Shown piece by piece: positions 56,184-64,000 of a stretch of DNA of 64,000 nucleotides (position 1 is its first letter; every line of letters begins with the position of its first letter). This DNA is from Doryteuthis pealeii. Taxonomy: Eukaryota; Mollusca; Cephalopoda; Myopsida; Loliginidae. The translations under genes and the position numbers were made by a program. The stretch lies in NCBI GenBank assembly GCA_023376005.1, contig CM042157.1, positions 70,937,559 through 71,001,558 on the forward strand, written 5' to 3'. Below the pieces are notes generated by a model, which had not been told where the DNA came from, ran no database searches, and saw only the letters and a list, made by a program, of their open reading frames with translations.

Positions 56184-56470
56184 TGGTGTAATGGTTAGCA
56201 AGTTAGACTAACAAACCATTACTAGTGAGTTCAAGTCTCACTGGGTGCTCTAAAATCTATGAGTAAATACCATCTTTCCCCAAAATAAAACCTAACTGCA
56301 AAACAAGACCTAGCGTGATTTTTCAGCATGATTTTAATATAGTTACTTACTAAGCTTTGCTTATATGTGGCACAAGGCCACAAGTATGGGGCGCCCAATG
56401 AGAATTTATCTCCTTAACAATGGTCTGCAAATCTAGCTCGCTAACCATTACACCACATGAGGTGCCCAGA
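56184..56470. mobile_element. Inverted pair of tRNA-like SINE heads
   Basis: 56184-56262 has a good T arm (GTGAG TTCAAGT CTCAC), A box TGGTGTAATGG and a 6-bp acceptor stem. 56420-56470 repeats the head inverted (ctaaccattacaccacatga). The anticodon arm is poor, so a tRNA gene is unlikely. Confidence 0.6.
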
Positions 56471-56499
56471 TGATTTTAATGTAAGCGCTCTCCTTAAAA

Positions 56500-57010
56500 T
56501 AAGCCCTAGTTGAGAGCAGTAGACAGACAATAGAAATAAGTATTCTTCATAATCCCATCAAACACTCAATAAAAAACAAAGAGAGATAACTAAATAGCTG
56601 TGATTTATTTTTAAAGTTTTTATCAAATTAAATTTTTACTTATTATTAAATTTTACTTATTACTTATATTATATATTATTACTAGATAATTATATATTAT
56701 TATATATAATTAATATATATTGAATATATCATATATAATATATCATAACTTTATCATATATAATATATATAATGGATAATTATATATCATTACTTATTAC
56801 TTATTATTAAATTTTTAAAGTTAATATAAGCACTCCCCTTAAAATAAGCCCTAGTTGAGAGCAGTAGACAGACAATAGAAATAAGTATTCTTCATAATCC
56901 CATCAAACATTCAATAAAAAACAAAGAAAGATAACTAAATAGCAGTGATTTATTTCATCAAGTATAAAGCATTGACCTCATTAGCTCAAAACAAAAAACA
57001 AAAAGAGCCA
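56500..57010. repeat. AT-rich repeat with 120-bp direct duplication
   Basis: agccctagttgagagcagta ... aataagtattcttcataatc ... cactcaataaaaaacaaag occurs at 56503-56610 and 56848-56950, with (TA)-rich sequence between. Confidence 0.8.
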
Positions 57011-57047
57011 AAAACCAATATCAAAGTTTTTATTTGGGGATGTTGTA

Positions 57048-57164
57048 TCATTTGTTAGTTTGTTCTGCGTTTGTGTCTGGGTTATCTCCCTTTGCCTTGT
57101 TCATATATGTCCTCGCGCCAAAGATAAGACTCCCCACACGGACACTTGAACTGCCAACCTCAAT
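57048..57164 (-). CDS. PLPBP: PLPBP terminal exon
   Basis: Acceptor tttttacag|ATT, stop TGA at 57050-57048. IEVGSSSVRVGSLIFGART then a hydrophilic tail. VGSxxVRxGxxIFG is the invariant C-terminal motif of YggS/PROSC proteins. Confidence 0.92.
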   Translation of the reverse strand: MEVGSSSVRVGSLIFGARTYMNKAKGDNPDTNAEQTNK

Positions 57165-60100
57165 CTGTAAAAAAAGACAAGAAAAACAAATGTTACCCAA
57201 CTCTAGTTTAAATAAATATATGGTGGATGGTTGTATGATTGTATGATATATATATATATATTGAGAGGTCACCAGTTTAAAGTTGAACTTCATTAAATAT
57301 TATTCAAGACATGAAATACACCATAAGAACATTCAATAACGTAGGCACATGGCATAAAGAATAGAACTCAATTTTAAAACAAACAAATTGTATTGAGAAA
57401 AGGTTTACAAAAAGGTAATGCAGAATACCGAGCAAAGTTCTTTCATCAGTCTTTTGTACAAAAATGTAATTTTTGAAAAGTTCATTATAACATGTAAGAA
57501 AAAGATATTATAAGTTTTGAAGTGAGAAAGAAAAGGGTAAGATGTAATAAGTCACTAAACAGTCAGGCGTAAATAAATTGCTGATCTCGTAAATTGCTGA
57601 TTATAGAAATAGAGAGAGAGAGATATATGTTCATAGCTTCTTATAAGTGAATGTGATTTTATCTTACGCTGGAATGACGTGGAGTTGTTTAGACGAATAA
57701 ATTCTTTCTGATTGGGGTCTGAAAAATCCGTTATTTATAAGAAAAATTAGGCTCCAAATTGGGTCTTTTTGGTAGATTTCTTTTTGTGCGTGAACGTCTC
57801 TGATTGGTTGAAAATGTACAAATTTTTATTTCAATTTTCTTTTTTACTAAGCTGCGCGATCCCCTTGCACAGACTATTAAATTTCGTCACTTGACTTTTA
57901 TTCGTCGTAGTAAGAACTTCCGTCCACCACAAATACATGCCCGGTACTAGGTGTGTTTTTTTTTGTTCTTTTTTTTTTTTTTTTAAGTTTTAATAAGTAC
58001 AAAATAAAATACAATATAAAATATAATAAGATAAGTACAATATAAAGTATTGAAATGAAAAGTTATTTTGAAGAATACATATTTACCCAACTCCTCCAAC
58101 ACTATTGATCTATTTAACTGTGTATATTTGAAAATGAAACCAAAATAATATTAGGAACTTTGGACCAAGACACCATTAAGCACCCCAGGTGAGACCTAGA
58201 TTCAAAAGTACATGTTTTGCTTTTCACTGTTAAAATCCGGTTGTTTGTTAACAGACAATTTTTAGACGCACTTTTTAAAAAATTATAAAACTATAAACAA
58301 AAGGCACGTTTTTATAACTCTTAATATCCTATACCACCTCATTCCACCCAGCCAGAAGTTAAATTTGTTTTTCTAATCCACCCCAAACGATAGCCTTAGT
58401 TTAAATATAATATTAAGCATATTTAGCAGTCTTTGATTTACGGGAAATAACAGGTAACTTTAAATGAAAAGGCAATTTTTAGCCATATTTTGATAAATCC
58501 TTATAGGAATGGGGCTCTGGACTTTGTTTAAATGTAATATTAAACATATTTAGAAGTCTTTGATTTACAGGAAATAACAGGTAACTTTAAATGAAAAGGC
58601 CATTTTTAGCCATTTATTGATAAATCCTTATAGGAATGGGGCTTGGACTTAAAATTCTTAACTGGATGTTAAGAGTTAAAGACACTTTTTTTTTTTTTTT
58701 ACTTATGTCATGTTGTTGTTAATTCAATAGCAATTCTTTTTTACTTATAAAACTTTTAACATTAGATACATTTAACACGGGAATAGTTAAAGCTATAAAA
58801 AGTATACTATAAGGTTATAATAATAACAGCTAATAGTTAAAGCTATAAAAAGTATATAATAAGGTTATAATAATAACAGCTAAAATTAAATCCTCACTGA
58901 TAAACTTACGCAATTCCTGAGGGTATAAGCACTGACCTAGTTTCGGTTACAGATAGAAACAGAATCTCCATCATAAGAAGATAAGAATAGTGGGTATTAG
59001 TTTATCACTAATTCTAAGTCCATCAATTCTAATTGAGACCATCCTATCGCAACGCCAACTGTGATGGTTGGGTCACACCATCCGCATACCTGCAGATAGA
59101 CTCCCTCATAAAATACTTTACAGTGAACTGACAGATGGCACACGAAGGACAGGAACCCCCCCAAAAGCAGTTCAAAGACCATATTAAGACAATGCTGAAG
59201 AAATATACCATCACACCTAGCATGAAAGATCTGGCTTACAACTGACAGGGTTGGCAAGACGCCTGCCGCACAGGAGCTAAGCAGCTCAATATCGAGATAA
59301 ACAGGACTGCAGAGCGGCGACGTCTTCGTCGTCATGAACAACCAAATGTAGATGGGAATTTCCCCTGCAATGTGTGTGACCACATCTGCAAGTCCAGAAT
59401 TGGACTAATGAGCCACCAGAGGGTCCACAACTGAAGATATGGAGTGACGTCATCATCGTCTGTGATGGACTTCCAAAAGAAAGAAGAAAGTATTCTAAGT
59501 CTTTATAATGCATTAGTGCATCTATGGAGACAATAACACAGGTGGGGAGCTCTAGAACACATTTTCTAGACAAAAATAGATTACAAAATGTCGCCATTTT
59601 TCTTGCCACCCCACAAATTTTTCTAGTTTAAAATCGACATAACTCAGCAAATATTTTGAATTGGAAGCTCAAATTTGGGGGATTGTCTAACTTTAACCTA
59701 GTCTACACCTGTACAAAATTTCAGAAAAATTGAAGGGGGTGGGTGACATGGCCCTGATTTGACATGGAATTATATATATATATAATGCATACATCTAACA
59801 CCAAATGGCACTTACCGCATGTTCAAAATCATTTGACATTCCCATACTTAATTGTAGATCTTCTGGGTTGTAATGGAATTCTTCACATATATTTTTCTGG
59901 CATTCAACTAATTTCTAAAGACAAAAGAAAAAAAAACAAACATCAGAATTAAGAATTCAAAAAATAATTGTTCATATCTATTAATCTATCAAGATTTCTC
60001 CCATTTCATTTTTTGAGATCTGATTAACAATCTAATTGAATATGTTGCAGGCTATTTGCATATTTTACAGTCTAATTGCATATCTTGTGGGCTATTTGCA

Positions 60101-62421
60101 TATGTTGCAGTCTAATCGCATATGTTACAGGCTATTTGCATATGTTGCAGTCTAATTGCAAATATTGAAGTCTACTTGCACATGTTGAAGTCTATTTGAA
60201 TATATTGCACCCTATTTATCTATGTTACAGTCTAATTGCATATGTTGCAGTCTAACTGCATATATTGAAGGCTATTTGCATATGTTGCAACCTATTTATC
60301 CATGTTACAGTCTAATTGCATTTGTTGCAGTCTAATTGTATATATTGTAGGCTATTTGCATATATTGTAGACAAGAATTAATAAAATACAAAAACTCTTC
60401 TTATAATTCAGTTAAACTTACCTGAAAATCTGGGTTTGGGCCTAATCGCATATCTTACAGGCTATTTGCATATGTTGCAGTCTAATTGCACACATTGAAG
60501 TCTACTTGCACATTTGAAGGCTATTTGCATATATTGCAATCAATTTATCTATTTTACAGTCTAATTGCACATGTTGCAGTCTAATTGCACATGTTGCAGT
60601 CTATTTGCATATATTGTAAGCTATTTGCATGTTGCAACCTATTTACCTATGTTGCAGTCTAATTGCAGTGAGGAATCAATGAAGAAACTGGAAAGAATTA
60701 ATAAGATTCAAAAACTCTTCTCATAATTCAGTTAAACTTACCTGAAAATCTGGATTTGGGCCAGGTACTGAAATCATGATTATAAGCACCGATTGTCATG
60801 AGACCTTCTAGCTTCAAATTTGGACATTGCTCTTTGATGATCTTAACAATCTCTCCAGCTTGTTCTGGACGACAGCCATTCTTTGCTGAAAAAGAAGACA
60901 GACAGGATCTTTGTAGAATAAAAGATATAATGGACTATATGACCTTTAGGCACCCCTTTTGCTTTGCTGGTTCATAAGTACATTTTTTTCATTTACACCG
61001 TCAACATCCGGTTAGGGTTAGGGGATAGGGGTTAGTTTTATAATTTAAAAAAAAAATCATCTAAAAATCGTCTGTTAACAAACAACCATATTTTGACAGT
61101 GTAAATGAAAAAATGTACTTATGAATCAGCAAAGCAAAAGGGGTGCCTAAAGATCATATGGTCCAAAATAATTATAAAGTGACTTTTTCAAAACTAATCA
61201 CTAAAACTACATTACAGTTTAATTGAATATATTGAAGGCTATTTACATATGTTGTAGTCTAGATGCATATGTTGAAGGCTGTCGGCTGGGGCTGTAGAAT
61301 ACACCGACTGCACCTCTGCAGAGGGATAAAATCACCCCAAAGGGACTACCTGTTGGCTGTGGGTGGTGACCTGTGATGCTTAAGGATAGAACCCTGGTAG
61401 CTGAGCAGTTCATGATATGCAACACCCCACTTTGGCCTTTACTTAGGCCACTCTGTCGGCTGGGGCGTTAGAATGCACCTCTGCAGAAGAGTAAGACTTC
61501 CCCTATGGGGCCACCTGTTGGCCATGGGTGGCGACCTGTGATGCTTAAGGATAGAACCTAGGTGGATGAGCAGTTTACTTGGACTTGGAGATCTTGGTCA
61601 TCTTGAAGCCTACATATATTTTTTATTGCTCTTATGGCAAGTCCCTTTTTATCATATGGGTGCTAGAAGGTGGTGACTGAGGGTCTACATGTCCTGGGAA
61701 TGATGTTAAACTATATCTGATGGTGAGGTTCCAGTTTTGTCGGTTTGGGGAATGTGGAGCACCCCTTCATCACCATTGCTCCTAGGTCCACTCTGACCCG
61801 GAGTGGTAGTACCTGTTAGGGTCCCATCTATGGGTTTAATAGAAAAACATGAGTTGATAAACAAAATTTGATATCCATTAAGAATGAATTTATTTCAAAA
61901 CTTTGTCGGCATTAAATGACCCACTGAGGTTGATGTGCCATAAAACCAAACAAAACCAAACCAAACCTTACTTAGGCTAGACAGGTGGTTGGAGAGGCCC
62001 CTATCAATCAATTGGCTGGTCACGTCAAGCTCTAGAATCTAGAATGTCCCAACCCTATTGCCCTTATAGCAAGCCACAACTCTTTTTATCATATATACGT
62101 GCTAGAAAGCAGTGGCTGAGGATCTTAGTGTCCTGGGTATGATGGTAAACTCTATCTGATGGTGAGGTTCCAATTCTGGAGCTGTAGGGAATGTGGAGTA
62201 CATCTTCATCACCATTACTCCCAGGAGCACTCTGACTTGGAGTGGTAGTGCCTGTTAGTCCCATATAAGGGTTAATAGGAAAAAATGTGTTTAAAAAAAA
62301 ATTGAGTACCCATCAAGAATGAATGAAACAAAACATCTTTGGCATAAAATAACACAACAAGGGTTGACATGCCGTAAAATCCAACCAATCAATTAATGCT
62401 ATGTAGTAAAAGTAGTAAAGT

Positions 62422-62452
<31 letters not shown>

Positions 62453-63779
62453 CTCGCCTGGGTAGAGGGGGATTTTTTAAAGTTACTACCGCAGATCCAT
62501 TATTACTGAATCCTGAGTTGAATCCTCGTGGGATGCCCCATTTAAATCCCTATGTAAAAAAAAAAAAAATAGACCTTGCATTGATCCATCTACTCTGAAA
62601 AGAAATGTTAATGTCTACTATCTAAAATATTAAATGAAAAAAAAAATCCATGCTGTTATCATTTAAATTTTATTTTTTAATTATCTTCACGAATATAAAT
62701 CAAATCTGTTATTTTTTATCAAAAACCAAGCCCTGGTGATATTTAATGTGTATATATATTTACTTTGTTGTTAATTGTATTATTTTCGAAGTTTCCTCCA
62801 GACATACATACATACACACAACAGCCCTTTATATATGTATAGATAGATAGATGTATCAATCCCTATTGGTCATTGCCCTTGCCTGGTCTTCCACATAGCA
62901 TCCAAAATCCTCATAGAGCTGGTTGATGTATGTTTTTGCTGGTCGACTAACACTGATAAGTTCATGTCACACAAGATTGCAGTTAGATGGTTGGTTGGTT
63001 GTTTTGTTTTACAGCATATCAACTCTATTCAGGTCATTTAGAACTTTGGTTTACTTACAGTACCAGCTGTTGTTTAAATGGTCATCCAGCTAAGTATTGG
63101 TTTGGTTTGGTTTGGTTTGTTTTATGGCATATCAACCTCAGTAGGTCATTTAATGCCGACAAAGTTTTGAAATAAATTCATTCTTAATGGATAATCAATT
63201 TTGTTTATAAACTCATGTTTTTCTATTTAACCAAGGATTTCAAGGACTACAACTGGATTCTCTGCTACAAATACACTCTTGTTCTACCTAGGATTTCAGG
63301 GACTACAACTGGATTCTCTGCTACAAATACACTCTTGTTCTACCTAGGATTTCAGGGACTACAACTGGATTCTCTGCTACAAATACACTCTTGTTCTACC
63401 TAGGATTTCAAGGACTACAACTGAATTCTCTGCTACAAATACACTCTTGTTCTACCTAGCATTACAAGGACTATTGTCAACCATTGAATTTACCAAAAGG
63501 AGACCTAAAAGTCTAAAATGGTGAACAGAACCATAACATTTCTTTTGTTTCTGAAAAAAATCTAAATTGATCAAATTATTTGTATATCAGTCAATTTATG
63601 TAAGAGAGAGAGAGAGAAAGAGAGAGAGAAAGTCATTTACTTACCGTCTTCACCACTGGTGTTGATTTGTACCATGACCGACAGAGGCATTTCTCGTTTT
63701 CGATTTTGACAAGCTTTGTTCAATGCTGTAGCAAGTTTAATAGAATTCACTGTTTCCACCATGAATAAATTTGGGGTAT
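57048..63779 (-). CDS. PLPBP: Pyridoxal phosphate homeostasis protein, 3' four exons (partial, apparent frameshift)
   Basis: PLP-binding fold-III protein of the YggS/PROSC family, thought to buffer or deliver free PLP. Exons 63779-63645, 60885-60742, 59914-59816 and 57164-57048 encode VETVNSIKLA, VMVQINTSGED, CPNLKLEGLMTIG, LSMGMSNDFEHA, VGSSSVRVGSLIFG, covering roughly the C-terminal 60% of the family, including the SMGMS phosphate-binding loop. The N-terminal exons with the PLP lysine lie right of the window. The tail after IFG is about 24 residues, unrelated to the vertebrate tail. Exon 60742-60885 is one base too long to keep frame: the downstream GPNPDFQ coding is in the next frame. Otherwise splice sites and coding look healthy. 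Confidence 0.88.
57300..58160. other. PLPBP last intron, right part
   Basis: No recognised family. 57850-57950 is less AT-rich (gctgcgcgatccccttgcac, aagaacttccgtccacc). No exon supported. Confidence 0.35.
58165..58275. mobile_element. MITE family B, left half, decayed
   Basis: ccattaagcaccccaggtg, tttcactgttaaaatccgg, ttgtttgttaacagac. Confidence 0.55.
58313..58679. mobile_element. MITE family D, copy 2, with internal duplication
   Basis: Starts aactcttaatatcctataccac, ends ggatgttaagagttaa. The block with ggaaataacaggtaacttta and aatgaaaaggc is duplicated (58395-58515, 58530-58645). Confidence 0.7.
59030..59433 (+). mobile_element. LINE 3' remnant with zinc finger, copy 2
   Basis: Broken frames give KILYSELTDGT, GAKQLNIEINRTAE, then CNVCDHICKSRIGLMSHQRV. 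Same LINE as 37926-38358, about 85-90% alike by eye. Lies in the PLPBP last intron. Confidence 0.8.
59816..59914 (-). CDS. PLPBP: PLPBP exon (penultimate)
   Basis: Acceptor gtctttag|AAA, donor CATGCG|gtaagt, 33 codons, phase 0 both ends. KLVECQKNICEEF then LQLSMGMSNDFEHA; SMGMSxD is the PLP-phosphate loop of the family. Confidence 0.92.
60030..60370. repeat. 20-mer satellite block 1
   Basis: Many variants of a unit containing tctaattgcatatgttgcag / gctatttgcatatgttgcag. In the PLPBP intron. Confidence 0.93.
60402..60445 (-). pseudogene. Duplicated 3' end of a PLPBP exon with its splice donor
   Basis: Coding-strand CCCAAACCCAGATTTTCAG|gtaag plus following intron bases repeats the end of exon 60742-60885 (CCCAAATCCAGATTTTCAG|gtaag). 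Similarity runs left into the intron (to about 60370, sharing attcagttaaacttacctg). The copy lies inside the 20-mer satellite and lacks the rest of the exon. Confidence 0.7.
60441..60665. repeat. 20-mer satellite block 2
   Basis: Same unit, starting directly after the duplicated exon end. A short outlier lies at 61213-61275. Confidence 0.93.
60742..60885 (-). CDS. PLPBP: PLPBP exon with one-base insertion
   Basis: Acceptor ctttttcag|CA, donor TTTTCAG|gtaagt. Encodes NGCRPEQAGEIVKIIKEQCP then LKLEGLMTIGAYNHDFS. After that the conserved GPNPDFQ is in the +1 frame; one base too many near 60762-60766 (ACCTGG on the coding strand where ACTGG would keep frame) explains it. Exon length 144 leaves phase 1 while the next exon needs phase 0. 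Assembly error, allelic defect or inactivation cannot be told apart here. Confidence 0.88.
60932..61164. mobile_element. Hairpin MITE family B, copy 4
   Basis: GGACTATATGACCTTTAGG ... complement. Flanks gatataat / aaaataat are an imperfect 8-bp pair. Loop ggttagggttaggggatagg. 46 bases from the PLPBP exon acceptor. Confidence 0.88.
61280..62390 (-). repeat. Dispersed repeat R, two and a half nested copies
   Basis: 61280-61440 and 61450-61600 (ctgtcggctggggc, gatgcttaaggatagaaccc), 61620-61965 (gacccggagtggtagtacc, tgacccactgaggttgat), 62010-62390 (gaggttccaattctggagc, gggttgacatgccgtaaaatc). All reversed. Confidence 0.8.
62426..62452. repeat. (TA)n microsatellite
   Basis: Pure run; 62453-63080 beyond it is mixed low-complexity sequence without a gene. 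Confidence 0.9.
63085..63232 (+). repeat. Dispersed repeat R, 5' end
   Basis: ggtttggtttggtttggttt, ggcatatcaacctcagtag, tttaatgccgacaaagtttt; truncated where the next tandem array starts. Confidence 0.75.
63233..63475. repeat. About 56-bp minisatellite, four and a half units
   Basis: aggatttcagggactacaac, tggattctctgctacaaata, cactcttgttctacct repeated with 1-2 changes per unit. Confidence 0.95.
63645..63779 (-). CDS. PLPBP: PLPBP exon (first visible)
   Basis: Acceptor ctttttcag|AT, donor GAAGACG|gtaagt. Starts with two bases of a split codon, then PNLFMVETVNSIKLATALNK, and ends VMVQINTSGED. Aligns with PNLFMLETVDSVKLA and VMVQINTSGEE of vertebrate PROSC. Confidence 0.92.
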
Positions 63780-64000
63780 CTGAAAAAGAAGGGGAAAAAT
63801 CAAATTTAAATATAAGTAAAAAAAAAAATTTGGGATAAAAATTAGGGGATTTTAAAGAAAAAAATGATGCTGTAATGATAAACGAAAACACAGATAGGCT
63901 TAAGAAAGCTTTATTCTACTTAGAATAATGTTACAGTTTACTAAGAGATTATATACTCTTAGAAACATCAAAGAGTTCCCCAAAGGGGGAAGATAATAAT

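Noticed and set aside
56184..56262. Functional tRNA
   Set aside because: T arm and partial acceptor stem fit, but the anticodon arm does not fold and the head is repeated inverted nearby; SINE head more likely.
60030..60665. Octamer (ATTTGCAT) enhancer array
   Set aside because: The octamer-like sequence is part of a 20-mer satellite unit; regular tandem structure explains it without regulatory selection.

Overview
The window is a piece of a large, repeat-choked animal genome. It shows short exons with GT/AG introns, about 65-70% A+T outside a few islands, dense tRNA-derived SINEs, LINE fragments, mariner/Tc1 and pogo-like elements, Helitrons, hairpin MITEs and long (AT)n, (CA)n and (GATA)n tracts. 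The exons read as an invertebrate, and the repeat style suggests a mollusc, most likely a cephalopod; that assignment is inference. There is no prokaryotic coding and no CRISPR.

Three genes can be assembled by splice phase. (1) Plus strand, 3580-20367: a complete six-exon gene for the sigma subunit of the AP-3 clathrin-adaptor complex (190 aa). (2) Minus strand, 43437-33443: the 3' five exons of a Deltex-type E3 ubiquitin ligase, read in order as macro domain, six 23-residue repeats, C3HC4 RING and Deltex C-terminal (DTC) domain. All splice phases match, and from the first in-frame Met it would be 549 aa; the 5' non-coding part is not identified. (3) Minus strand, 63779-57048: the last four exons of the pyridoxal-phosphate homeostasis protein (PLPBP/PROSC family). 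The 5' exons lie beyond the right edge, and one visible exon carries an apparent one-base insertion.

Layout: 1-3500 MITEs, a SINE and an inverted repeat; 3500-20400 AP-3 sigma with repeat-filled introns; 20400-33440 intergenic, nearly all transposon debris; 33443-43437 macro-Deltex gene, whose introns hold a Helitron, LINE pieces, a ~700 bp palindrome and a satellite; 43438-57047 intergenic or upstream of the Deltex gene, with an AT-rich desert at 45.9-52.1 kb, a long hairpin, a mariner copy and a 109-bp tandem array; 57048-64000 PLPBP with a 20-mer satellite and LINE and MITE copies.

The most notable items are the single-polypeptide macro-RING-DTC architecture (mammals split these between PARP9 and DTX3L), the coding minisatellite inside it, several unrelated-looking hairpin MITE families that share GG...CC ends and 8-bp target duplications (two with telomere-like loops), and the palindrome centred on one of those MITEs. 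The genes are not an operon and no shared function is implied by their adjacency.
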